This document shows, piece after piece, positions 31,120 through 37,774 of a DNA stretch of 38,509 bases (within the stretch, counting starts at the first letter, position 1; the number at the start of each line of letters is the position of its first letter). Made by a program: the position numbers and the translations under genes. The stretch spans positions 1 to 38,509 of the forward strand of contig JACOYX010000018.1 in the NCBI GenBank assembly GCA_016181585.1, in the 5' to 3' direction. The notes under the pieces are model-generated. The model did not search any database. It saw only the letters and a list, made by a program, of their open reading frames with translations, and was not told the DNA's origin. Source of the stretch: Candidatus Sungiibacteriota bacterium. GTDB taxonomy: Bacteria > Patescibacteriota > Minisyncoccia > Sungbacterales > HO2-52-23.

Positions 31120-32562
31120 GTGAATAAAACAAATAAAAAGCGGGCGCATACTATTCTTACTCTTTTTATCTGCATAGCGCTTCTCGGAGCGATATTTTTT
31201 GTTTTTTCATTTTTTCGTATTTCGGAAAAAAAGCTTGGAGACGGTAAAGAAATGGAAATGCCTGTCGGCGAAGCGGCAAAAGAATCTTTTGTCGAATTTG
31301 CGGATGCAAAAGTTTCGGTTGCCATCGCCGATACGCCCGCACTCCGCGCGCAGGGCCTTTCCGGGGTAAAAGAATTGCCGCAAAATAGCGGACTGCTTTT
31401 TCTTTTGAACATGCCAGCTTTCCATTCGTTTTGGATGAAAGATATGCTGATACCGATTGATATCATCTGGCTTCGCGGCGGGACGGTGGTAGACGTAACG
31501 GCTCGTGCCATGCCGGAGCCCGGCAAGGCTTTACAGGATCTTACTATATATATGCCGCGAAAAGAGGCAGACACGGCGCTTGAAGTGAATGCCGGTTTTG
31601 CCGCGGCGCACGGCATCAAGGAGGGGATGACGGCACATATCGCGGTGAGGGGAGAGGAATTGAGCGCACCGCTTGAAAAAAGCGCGGCCGCGCCGGTTTC
31701 CGGTTCCGCTTTTTTTATTTCAGCATTGCGTTCGCGCGAACGCGCGGGAAACGATTTGAAAATTGAAAAAACGCTGGCGGAAACCGAGGTGTATACAAAA
31801 TATCTGATTTCGTATTTTTCTGACGGTTTGAAAATAAGCGGTATTATGAATGTGCCGAAAGGGGACGCGCCGAAAAACGGTTTCCCCGTGCTTATTTTAA
31901 ACCATGGCCTTATCGGCAAAGATATTTATTTTCCCGGCAGAGGATCAAAACGCGAGCAAGATTTTTTTGCGCGCCACGGATATGTGGTTATTCACCCCGA
32001 TTACCGCGGGCTCGGAGAATCGTCTGACGATATTTCAGCACATCATGATTTTTATGTGGGATATAGTTTGGATGTGGCGCATCTTGTGGATGCGGTAAAA
32101 GAGCGGGATTTTGATTTTATTGACGAGCGAAGAATCGGCATGTGGGGACATTCAATGGGAGGCGGCATTGCGGCGCGGGTTTTGCTCCTGCGTCCGGAAA
32201 TTCGCGCGTTTGTTTTTTTTGCTCCGATAAGCGCGGATGCCGAAGACAATTTTTATGAACTTACCAAAGAAGAAATCGCATGGCTTCGCGAAACCTACGG
32301 TCCCGCGGGGGCGCGAGTGTACCGCGAGATTTCCCCGATTACTTATTTCCATCTCGTTTCTTCGCCCGTGCAGTTGCACCATGGTACTGCGGATAAAGAT
32401 GTGCCGATTTCTTTTTCTGAAAATATGTATACTGTTTTGAAAGGTTACGGGAAATACGTTGAATTTTTTGTATACCCCAACGAGCCGCATGAATTTATCA
32501 AGGAGTGGCCGCTTGCCGCGGAGCGGTCTTTGCAGTTTTTTGATCGGTATGTGAAAGAATAA
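31120..32562 (+). CDS. Membrane-anchored DUF192 domain fused to alpha/beta hydrolase
   Basis: 480 residues, GTG start, no SD. A membrane helix (TILTLFICIALLGAIFFVFSFF) is followed by a DUF192 domain (about 60-175: VSVAIADTPALRAQGLSGVKELPQNSGLLFLL.., FWMKDMLIPIDIIWL). After a linker comes an alpha/beta hydrolase of the dienelactone/S9 type from about 225: LILNHGLIG, HPDYRGLGES, nucleophile GHSMGGG near 342, Asp in GTADKDVP near 424, His in NEPHEF near 454. DUF192 is usually a stand-alone small exported protein. The active part probably faces outward and may cut esters or peptides at the cell surface. Confidence 0.85.
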   Translation: MNKTNKKRAHTILTLFICIALLGAIFFVFSFFRISEKKLGDGKEMEMPVGEAAKESFVEFADAKVSVAIADTPALRAQGLSGVKELPQNSGLLFLLNMPAFHSFWMKDMLIPIDIIWLRGGTVVDVTARAMPEPGKALQDLTIYMPRKEADTALEVNAGFAAAHGIKEGMTAHIAVRGEELSAPLEKSAAAPVSGSAFFISALRSRERAGNDLKIEKTLAETEVYTKYLISYFSDGLKISGIMNVPKGDAPKNGFPVLILNHGLIGKDIYFPGRGSKREQDFFARHGYVVIHPDYRGLGESSDDISAHHDFYVGYSLDVAHLVDAVKERDFDFIDERRIGMWGHSMGGGIAARVLLLRPEIRAFVFFAPISADAEDNFYELTKEEIAWLRETYGPAGARVYREISPITYFHLVSSPVQLHHGTADKDVPISFSENMYTVLKGYGKYVEFFVYPNEPHEFIKEWPLAAERSLQFFDRYVKE

Positions 32563-32563
32563 T

Positions 32564-32590
32564 CTCACTTAGCGGTGAAACCGCTAAGTG
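32564..32590 (+). terminator. Strong hairpin after the fusion gene
   Basis: TCACTTAGCGG-tgaaa-CCGCTAAGTGA, perfect 11-bp stem, without a T-run. May protect the 3' end or act as a weak terminator with the palindrome right behind it. Confidence 0.55.
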
Positions 32591-32597
32591 AACTATT

Positions 32598-32648
32598 AGA
32601 CCTGCTGCGTAAAGATTTTCGTGACGAAAATATTTACGCAGCAGGTCT
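32598..32648. mobile_element. Family A minimal palindrome, 51 bp
   Basis: AGACCTGCTGCGTAAAGATTTTCG... mirrors ...ATATTTACGCAGCAGGTCT with almost no loop (centre TTTTCGTGACGAAAA), flanked by TTA and TA. It consists of just the family A ends joined, an internal-deletion form. Confidence 0.85.
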
Positions 32649-32693
32649 ATTGAAATTATTTGGAAAACATAGTATGATGCTTTCATACTATTT

Positions 32694-33518
32694 ATGAACG
32701 ACGCACGAGACACATTGGTTATAGACCTCGAAACGAAGAAATCGTTTGCGGAGGTTGGGGGCGAGCGCAATATCCGCGAACTCGGGATTTCTGTTGCCGG
32801 AGTATATTCTTATCTAAAGGATAAATTTTTTGCATTTGAAGAGCATGAACTTGCCGAGGTGGAGACTATGCTAAAAACCACGGATCACGTGATCGGTTTT
32901 AATATCAACCATTTCGATATTCCGGTGCTGATGCCTTACTTAAAAGAAGTTACTTTCGACACGATCGCCGTCACGGATATGTTCGCGGATGCGGTGGAAT
33001 TTTTGGGACATCGTGTGGGATTGAATGCGCTTGCGCAGGCCACGCTTAATGCCGCAAAATCCGGCAACGGGCTTGAAGCGCTTGAGTGGTTTAAACAAGG
33101 GAGGATCGAGGATGTAAAGAAATATTGCATTCAAGACGTAAAAATCACCCGTGATTTATATGAATACGGAAAAAAATACGGGCATGTTTTATTTCAATCG
33201 TTTGTCGACCAAAAACAGCACTCGATTCCCGTGCGGTGGGGCTCGCATATAAAAGTGCCTGTTCGAAAAATTTTGGAAGATGCGTTTACACAAAGGGCGC
33301 GGCTTGCTATAGAATATGTGTCTTCCGCGGATGAAGAAGGTCTCGGCTTTAAAAAAGAGCGTCTGATCGATATTTATAAAATCAAAAAGGAAGAGGTGGA
33401 GGCATACTGCCACTTTCGGAAAGGCTTGAGGAACTTCCGCATTAACCGTATTCTCAAAGCGGATCCCATGGCGGAAACCTATGTGGTGCCCGCAGACGTA
33501 CAGAACTCGTTATTTTAA
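32694..33518 (+). CDS. DEDDy 3'-5' exonuclease fused to a WYL-like domain
   Basis: 274 residues. RNase H-fold exonuclease: motif I VIDLET (9-14), motif II GFNINHFDIPVL, motif III YCIQDVKITRDLYEYG (Y..D, hence DEDDy). From about residue 200, AIEYVSSADEEGLGFKKERLIDIYKIKKEEVEAYCHFRKGLRNFRINRIL follows the WYL pattern (IxY.., R.i.P-like strand, ..a.C..R...R.FRi.RI). WYL domains sense nucleic acid fragments or nucleotides, so the fusion may tie exonuclease activity to ligand binding. The gene 12 bases downstream (DUF458) is also RNase H-like. Substrate DNA or RNA unknown. Confidence 0.82.
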   Translation: MNDARDTLVIDLETKKSFAEVGGERNIRELGISVAGVYSYLKDKFFAFEEHELAEVETMLKTTDHVIGFNINHFDIPVLMPYLKEVTFDTIAVTDMFADAVEFLGHRVGLNALAQATLNAAKSGNGLEALEWFKQGRIEDVKKYCIQDVKITRDLYEYGKKYGHVLFQSFVDQKQHSIPVRWGSHIKVPVRKILEDAFTQRARLAIEYVSSADEEGLGFKKERLIDIYKIKKEEVEAYCHFRKGLRNFRINRILKADPMAETYVVPADVQNSLF

Positions 33519-33529
33519 AAGGAGAGTGT

Positions 33530-34021
33530 ATGAGCATCGAAGAAGCAATATTTAAAAGCCAAACGTTCGGCACGCTGAAGTTTTCCGAAATGATGGACGA
33601 AACAAAGCGGTTCATCGCGCGCGATCCGGATCGTTTTTATAAAATAATTATCGGCACTGATTCAAACCCGGCAGTTCCGACGGTGCTTGTGACAGCCATT
33701 ACCATCTGGCGCGTCGGCAACGGAGCGATTCACTTTTGGACGGAATCCGAGCGGAGAATGTTTCATTCTATGCGTGAGCGCGTATGGCAGGAAGCAATTA
33801 ATTCCATCACTTTGGCGCAAGAGCTTCGCGGGCATTTGCGCGAACATTTAGGAGAAGACTTTTTCTGGGAAGGCAACGAAATCCATGTGGATATGGGCGA
33901 AAAAGGCCCGACAAAAGAATTTGTCGAAAGCGTGATCGGTATGATTAAGGGGTATGATTTTTTGCCCGTTATAAAACCCTATGCTTTCGGCGCGTCCGTT
34001 GTGGCGGACAGGCATACATAA
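33530..34021 (+). CDS. DUF458 (YkuK-like) RNase H-fold protein
   Basis: 163 residues with an AAAGGAGAG SD. Family pattern: F.S.T.G.L.F.E.. (FKSQTFGTLKFSEMM), IIIGTDSNPAV, VTAITIWRVGNGAIHFW, RERVWQEAINS, IHVDMGEKGPTKEF, GMIKGYDFLPVIKPYAFGASVVADRHT. The acidic residues in GTDS, HVDMG and VAD would form the metal site of an RNase H-like nuclease; YkuK itself is poorly characterised. Operon with the DEDDy-WYL gene suggests a joint nucleic acid turnover role. Confidence 0.85.
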   Translation: MSIEEAIFKSQTFGTLKFSEMMDETKRFIARDPDRFYKIIIGTDSNPAVPTVLVTAITIWRVGNGAIHFWTESERRMFHSMRERVWQEAINSITLAQELRGHLREHLGEDFFWEGNEIHVDMGEKGPTKEFVESVIGMIKGYDFLPVIKPYAFGASVVADRHT

Positions 34022-34060
34022 AACCGGAGGCTGGGGGGGGTTAGAGAATGGAAACCGGAA

Positions 34061-34086
34061 AAAACTTCCCAAATGGGAAGTTTTTA
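34061..34086 (+). terminator. Intrinsic terminator
   Basis: AAAACTTCCC-aaat-GGGAAGTTTT then T. Closes the two-gene nuclease operon. Confidence 0.85.
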
Positions 34087-34096
34087 AAATTCTTTT

Positions 34097-34180
34097 ATGG
34101 GACTGTTGCCGAATTGCACTTTGTCGCGAAATTTCAGAAATTCGAGGCAAATACTCACACAAATTTTGCGGCCTTAACGC
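34097..34180. mobile_element. Family B element, truncated copy
   Basis: Begins ATGGGACTGTTGCCGAATT, the same terminus as 35782-35934, and contains TTTCAGAAATTCGAGGCAAAT, found in the reverse complement of the full copy's right half. The other terminus is missing; the end, TTTTGCGGCCT, resembles the family A core. It reaches the stop of the CBS gene. Confidence 0.7.
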
Positions 34181-34184
34181 ACGG

Positions 34185-34646
34185 CTATTTAAATTCTTCG
34201 AATGCTTTAAGTACGTCATAGCGGCTTACGACGCCGATGACGTGTTTTTTCGTATCGATAACGGGAATGGGATTTACGCGATGATGGTCTTTAAAGGCTT
34301 TCACCGCTTCTTCATAAGTGGCGTTTTCGGCAAGAGTGAGAGGATCTTTGTTCATCACATCTTCCACTTTTAGCGATGAGATTTCCTGCACTTCTTTTTG
34401 AAACTGTGATTTATCTTTTTGGAATACTTTTAGATTTTGCAGTACTGTCTGCAGAGTGGGGAGATGGATTGCGGCGCTTGAAACCATGTCATATTCGGTG
34501 AGGATGCCCACCAAAACATTCGAAGCATCAATAACGGGAACCCCGTCAAAACGATGCTCGGCAAGTATTTTGGCCGCATCGGAAATGGGTGCGTTTGGCG
34601 CGATCGATATTACCTCTTTTGTCATGATGTCTGTTACGGAAAGCAT
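34185..34646 (-). CDS. Tandem CBS-domain protein
   Basis: 153 residues, two CBS domains: 1-60 (MLSVTDIMTKEVISIAPNAPISDAAKILAEHRFDGVPVIDASNVLVGILTEYDMV) and 95-150 (VEDVMNKDPLTLAENATYEEAVKAFKDHHRVNPIPVIDTKKHVIGVVSRYDVL). A Bateman module binds adenine nucleotides and usually regulates a partner; no effector domain is fused and none is next door. An extended -10 (TGGTATACT) lies upstream at 34743-34750, with a hairpin in the leader. Confidence 0.93.
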   Translation of the reverse strand: MLSVTDIMTKEVISIAPNAPISDAAKILAEHRFDGVPVIDASNVLVGILTEYDMVSSAAIHLPTLQTVLQNLKVFQKDKSQFQKEVQEISSLKVEDVMNKDPLTLAENATYEEAVKAFKDHHRVNPIPVIDTKKHVIGVVSRYDVLKAFEEFK

Positions 34647-34672
34647 AAGAAAAATTTTAAAATGAAAATATC

Positions 34673-34709
34673 AAAATGCAAATTGGCGTTTCGCGCCAAT
34701 TCGCATTTT
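34673..34709 (-). promoter_or_regulatory. Leader hairpin of the CBS gene
   Basis: AAAATGCaAATTGGCG with CGCCAATTcGCATTTT, 15 bp with one mismatch. It lies in the roughly 90-base leader after the extended -10 TGGTATACT (minus strand, 34743-34750). Could be a regulatory hairpin or a leftover palindrome. Confidence 0.5.
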
Positions 34710-34772
34710 ACATCGGCATTTTTAAGGTTAAGAGCCTGCTCAAGTATACCAATCTTTCAAAATAGAGCTATA

Positions 34773-34801
34773 TTGACATATATTTAAATTTGGTGTATAA
34801 T
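34773..34801 (+). promoter_or_regulatory. Consensus promoter of ncRNA 2
   Basis: TTGACA (34773-34778), 17-base spacer, TATAAT (34796-34801), perfect. The next intrinsic terminator lies about 330 bases on, before any gene. Confidence 0.85.
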
Positions 34802-34807
34802 TAACGT

Positions 34808-35141
34808 GTCTTTGAAATATATCATTTTTTTATATTCGGGGCTTTGAAACAGCCTTACCGACCCTCCTCGGTATGGTTTGTCTCTCTCTTTCTGGGAGTT
34901 TTTAAAGACTAAAGACATCTTGCATAATAAATTTCGTTACGAAATTTATTATGCAAGATGTCTTAGATTGGGAAGTCTTTTTGTTAGCATGAAATCAAGT
35001 AAGATATAGTTGTTCAGAAGCGGACATAAGCTTTCAGAAAGAGAGAGGCTAGGGGCCTCGAATATAAGGAAAGGATTGCTTGACGGCTTCAGCCTCCAAT
35101 TGGGGCAAAAGTAACGAACACAAAGTTCGTTGCTTTTTTTT
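34808..35141 (+). ncRNA. Unidentified structured RNA of about 330 nt
   Basis: Bounded by a perfect promoter and an intrinsic terminator, GTAACGAAC (35111-35119) / GTTCGTTGC (35125-35133) plus T8. A 13-bp perfect long-range helix, CTCTCTCTTTCTG (34882-34894) with CAGAAAGAGAGAG (35035-35047), closes a large domain. Local hairpins: CCtTACCGA/TCGGTATGG, GGCT/AGCC, GAGGC/GCCTC (near 35046-35059), GGC-ttca-GCC. Inside the domain lies a 53-bp palindrome. No tRNA-like end (tmRNA), no RNase P or SRP core motifs recognised. The track ORF starting at 35080 crosses the terminator and is not a gene at that start. Confidence 0.65.
34912..34964. repeat. 53-bp near-perfect palindrome inside ncRNA 2
   Basis: AAGACATCTTGCATAATAAATTTCG-tta-CGAAATTTATTATGCAAGATGTCTT: perfect 25-bp arms and a 3-base loop. 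The size and the centre TTTCGTTACGAAA recall the 51-bp family A palindrome (TTTTCGTGACGAAAA), but the ends differ. AAAGACT/AGTCTTT flank it. Confidence 0.85.
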
Positions 35142-35196
35142 GGGAAGGCAACCATCCATGTTTCCCTTAATTCAGGGTTTGCTGTATAATGAACGC

Positions 35197-35595
35197 ATGG
35201 AAAACCTGACGGAAAATAACCCTATTATACTTCTTGTCGAAGATGACAAGTTTTTGCGAAATATCATATCCCAAAAATTAACGCAGGCGGGTTTCCGCGT
35301 GGAAGAGGCGGTAGACGGCAAAGAAGCGCTCAAGAAAGTGGAATCCAAGGCTCCGAAGCTTGTACTGCTTGATCTTCTGCTTCCAGAAATAGACGGATTT
35401 GCGGTCTTGAAGCGTCTTCAAGAAAATAATGATCTCAAAAAAATTCCAGTCATTGTTTTAAGCAATCTCGGCCAAGACGAAGATGTGCGGAAGGCCAAAG
35501 AACTTGGCGCCAAGGACTACATGGTAAAAGCCTATTTTACTCCAACCGAAGTAATCGAGCGCGTGCAAAAAATTCTCCGCGAAGTGTATTTTTAA
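35197..35595 (+). CDS. Single-domain response regulator (receiver only)
   Basis: I use ATG 35197 (MENLTENNPIILLVEDDKFLRNIIS), not the track start 35080, which lies in the ncRNA; 132 residues. A TATAAT at 35185-35190 sits only 7 bases before the ATG, so the mRNA is probably nearly leaderless or starts further up. Receiver features: acidic pocket EDD (15-17), phospho-acceptor Asp59 (VLLDLLLPEIDG), Ser in VIVLSN, Lys111 (MVKAYF). No output domain, so it works by protein contact (CheY/Spo0F style). No histidine kinase in the window. Confidence 0.92.
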   Translation: MENLTENNPIILLVEDDKFLRNIISQKLTQAGFRVEEAVDGKEALKKVESKAPKLVLLDLLLPEIDGFAVLKRLQENNDLKKIPVIVLSNLGQDEDVRKAKELGAKDYMVKAYFTPTEVIERVQKILREVYF

Positions 35596-35631
35596 TTCGT
35601 TTGTGCGTGGTATAAAATTATGATACGGTTT

Positions 35632-35657
35632 CCGTGGGCTGATGCCCGCGGTTTTTT
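35632..35657 (+). terminator. Intrinsic terminator
   Basis: CCGTGGGC-tgat-GCCCGCGG followed by TTTTTTATT. Confidence 0.9.
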
Positions 35658-35695
35658 ATTATTAGGGAGCAAGTCTATCGGGACAGTTTCATCTT

Positions 35696-35767
35696 GTCCC
35701 CGTAGCTCAATGGACAGAGCGCAGGCCTCCGAAGCCTGAGATTGAGGTTCGATTCCTCATGGGGACA
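35696..35767 (+). tRNA. tRNA-Arg (anticodon CCG)
   Basis: A full cloverleaf of 72 bases: acceptor GTCCCCG/TGGGGAC, D-arm GCTC/GAGC, anticodon stem CAGGC/GCCTG with loop CTCCGAA (anticodon CCG, reading CGG), T-arm TGAGG-TTCGATT-CCTCA, discriminator A. CCA is not encoded. A family B element begins 14 bases after it. Confidence 0.95.
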
Positions 35768-35781
35768 AAAAATGAGTCATA

Positions 35782-35934
35782 ATGGGACTGTTGCCGAATT
35801 ATCTTTGGCTACAATTCCATAAATTCGGTCAAATTTTCCAAAAAATTTCTTGGCTTACCTTGCAGGTAGGCCTCGAATTTTGTTTGAAAAATTTGCCTCG
35901 AATTTCTGAAAAGATAATTTGGCAACAGTCCCAT
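35782..35934. mobile_element. Family B palindromic element, complete copy of about 153 bp
   Basis: Terminal inverted repeats of 25 bases (24 identical): ATGGGACTGTTGCCGAATTA.. (35782) and ..ATTTGGCAACAGTCCCAT (35934). CATAAT occurs at both borders, perhaps a target duplication. The core contains GGCcTACC/GGTAaGCC-type pairing and, in reverse, TTCGAGGCCTACC..TAAGCCAAGAAATTTT, shared with the family A core. No ORF. Just downstream of tRNA-Arg. Confidence 0.85.
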
Positions 35935-36032
35935 AATAGCACAAATTTGAGTGTGCGCACGGAGCGCAAAAACTCTCTGTGGAAAAGTCTTTTTATGAGT
36001 TCTTTACAAAAAGGTGTACTATAAAAGCACAT

Positions 36033-36332
36033 ATGCATAAACATTTGTTGAAACATTCAAAATGGTATGTAGGCGGGGTTATTGTTTTTGTTTTGGCTGT
36101 TTTATTTTTTTTGAATCAATTAGTAACGCGGCCAGCGGGTAATGATAAAGATGGCACTCTATTAACCGAAGACTTGCTTCTTAAACAAGATATGGAGTTG
36201 TTAAGCGCTTTTAGCGCCGCCCATAGCGAAGCCGTAAATAACCAGGACGAACAGGTGGTTCTTAAACAGGAAATGGAATCTTTAAAAAATTTTGAAAGGA
36301 CCAATCAGGATTCTTTATTTCAGGAAAAATAA
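36033..36332 (+). CDS. Small single-pass membrane protein with helical tail
   Basis: ATG 36033 (MHKHLLKHSKWYVGGVIVFVLAVLFFLNQLV) is preferred to the track start, giving 99 residues. One membrane helix (about 12-30), then a hydrophilic region with two similar segments, LLKQDMELLSAFSAAHSEAVNNQDEQ and VLKQEMESLKNFERTNQDSLFQEK, each beginning 'LKQ-(D/E)-ME-L', i.e. a short internal duplication that may form coiled coil. TATAAA lies just upstream. No family recognised; next to a surface protein gene on the same strand. Confidence 0.65.
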   Translation: MHKHLLKHSKWYVGGVIVFVLAVLFFLNQLVTRPAGNDKDGTLLTEDLLLKQDMELLSAFSAAHSEAVNNQDEQVVLKQEMESLKNFERTNQDSLFQEK

Positions 36333-36383
36333 ATTTAACAAAAATAAGTATTCTTTTAAATAGGTTTTTAATTATTCATTTTT

Positions 36384-37754
36384 ATGGACAAAACACGTAT
36401 TTTTTTTATTGTTTTCGTTGTGCTTGCATTGGTAGGGGTATTTTCGCAAACACAAGCCGTGCATAATGTTTTTTCGTTGTCGCGCTTTGACTTTGCCGCA
36501 ACAGCAATCACTGCAACATCTAAGCCTCTATGCGATCCTCCTAATTGCAATACTCCGGAACCTCTTAATGTTGGCGCCGTTACCCAACAAAAATTGTATA
36601 ATGCTTCCACAGGGCAGGGCGATATTGCGATGAGCGGAAACTTAACTGTTCGTAGAAATATATTATTTTCCACTGTGTTGGGGACGCGTTTGATGCTCGG
36701 TGCGACTAGTCCGGAGGAAGTTTTTCATCCCGGTGTCAAATTGGATATTACTTCAGCTCCCGGGCGCGCTCCGAACTCACAAGTCGGCATGTATATACGG
36801 AACACAGGTACTGTGGGTGATACCGGTCTCGCCATTCAAAAGGGCGGTACTTGGGATGCGGCTATGTTTGTTGCAGATGACCGTACGTTGGTGATTAAAA
36901 GCCGAATTGGAACCAAGGCAACGGGGAAGCCCCCTACGCCTATCAGCTTTAATACCGACGATATTGGGCGTCTTTATATTACCGGTGATGGTAAGGTAGG
37001 TATTGGTACCTTAAGTCCTGAGGCTAGGCTGGAAGTGAATGGCAATTTCTCTGTGATAAACGGCAATGTAGGCATCGGCACCAATGCTCCCGCCTACTTT
37101 TTTGATGTTACAAGACCAGGTTTTGCGCACTTTGCCGGAAATAACTCTGGCGTTATTCCCGCAAGCAGTGCTAGCGGCGGCTTATTGATTGGCTGGAATA
37201 AATCTGGTGGTGCGGCGGAAGTTAATTTTTTCAACGCATACAACAACGCCTCAACTGCGTTTATGTTCAGTCAAAAAACGGGTGCCAGTACTCTGACCGA
37301 TCTTATGGTTATCAGGGGGAATGGCAACGTGGGTATTGGGGTTACAAACCCGACGGCAAAACTGGAGGTAAATGGAAGTTTTAAAGCAACAACAAAAAGT
37401 TTTCTTATTGCTCATCCGGCAAAACAAGGCATGCTTTTGGAACATGGCAGTTTAGAAGGACCGGAGCATGGGGTTTTTTACCGCGGCGAGGGGAAATTGC
37501 AGAATGGCAAAGTAATAATAGAGCTTCCCGATTATTTTGAATCACTCACTAGAAAAGAAGGGAGAACTGTTTTGATAACTCCGAAAATGGAAATGGATGA
37601 CGAAACAGTGAGCGCGCTTGCCGCATCTTCCGTGAGGGATGGGGTGTTTATCGTGCGGTCAATTGGCGGCAACAACCAAAACCAAGCATTCTATTGGGAG
37701 GTAAAAGCGATACGGGCTGATGTACCTCTCATGCGGGTGGAACAGGCGCAGTAG
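36384..37754 (+). CDS. Secreted tail-fibre-like surface protein
   Basis: 456 residues with a signal peptide (MDKTRIFFIVFVVLALVGVFSQTQA). Contains CDPPNCNTPEPLNVGAVTQQKLY, then several 'GKVGIGT.SPEARLEVNG', 'GNVGIGTNAPAYFFDV', 'GNVGIGVTNPTAKLEVNG' repeats, typical of trimeric beta-helix shafts in tail fibres and adhesins. The C-terminal part (FLIAHPAKQGMLLEHGSLEGPEHGVFYRGEGKLQNGKVIIELPDYFESLT) resembles the head region found at the end of such fibre-like proteins. Probably an extracellular adhesin that trimerises; the partner is unknown. The following gene is also secreted. Confidence 0.82.
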   Translation: MDKTRIFFIVFVVLALVGVFSQTQAVHNVFSLSRFDFAATAITATSKPLCDPPNCNTPEPLNVGAVTQQKLYNASTGQGDIAMSGNLTVRRNILFSTVLGTRLMLGATSPEEVFHPGVKLDITSAPGRAPNSQVGMYIRNTGTVGDTGLAIQKGGTWDAAMFVADDRTLVIKSRIGTKATGKPPTPISFNTDDIGRLYITGDGKVGIGTLSPEARLEVNGNFSVINGNVGIGTNAPAYFFDVTRPGFAHFAGNNSGVIPASSASGGLLIGWNKSGGAAEVNFFNAYNNASTAFMFSQKTGASTLTDLMVIRGNGNVGIGVTNPTAKLEVNGSFKATTKSFLIAHPAKQGMLLEHGSLEGPEHGVFYRGEGKLQNGKVIIELPDYFESLTRKEGRTVLITPKMEMDDETVSALAASSVRDGVFIVRSIGGNNQNQAFYWEVKAIRADVPLMRVEQAQ

Positions 37755-37774
37755 ATTCTCCATATCCTACTTTT

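Noticed and set aside
31068-31919. 283-codon minus ORF opposite the DUF192-hydrolase gene
   Set aside because: The opposite strand has clear DUF192 and hydrolase motifs; this is a codon-bias shadow.
35080-35196. Upstream extension of the response regulator ORF
   Set aside because: Would translate through an intrinsic terminator; the receiver domain begins at ATG 35197 with a -10 box just ahead.
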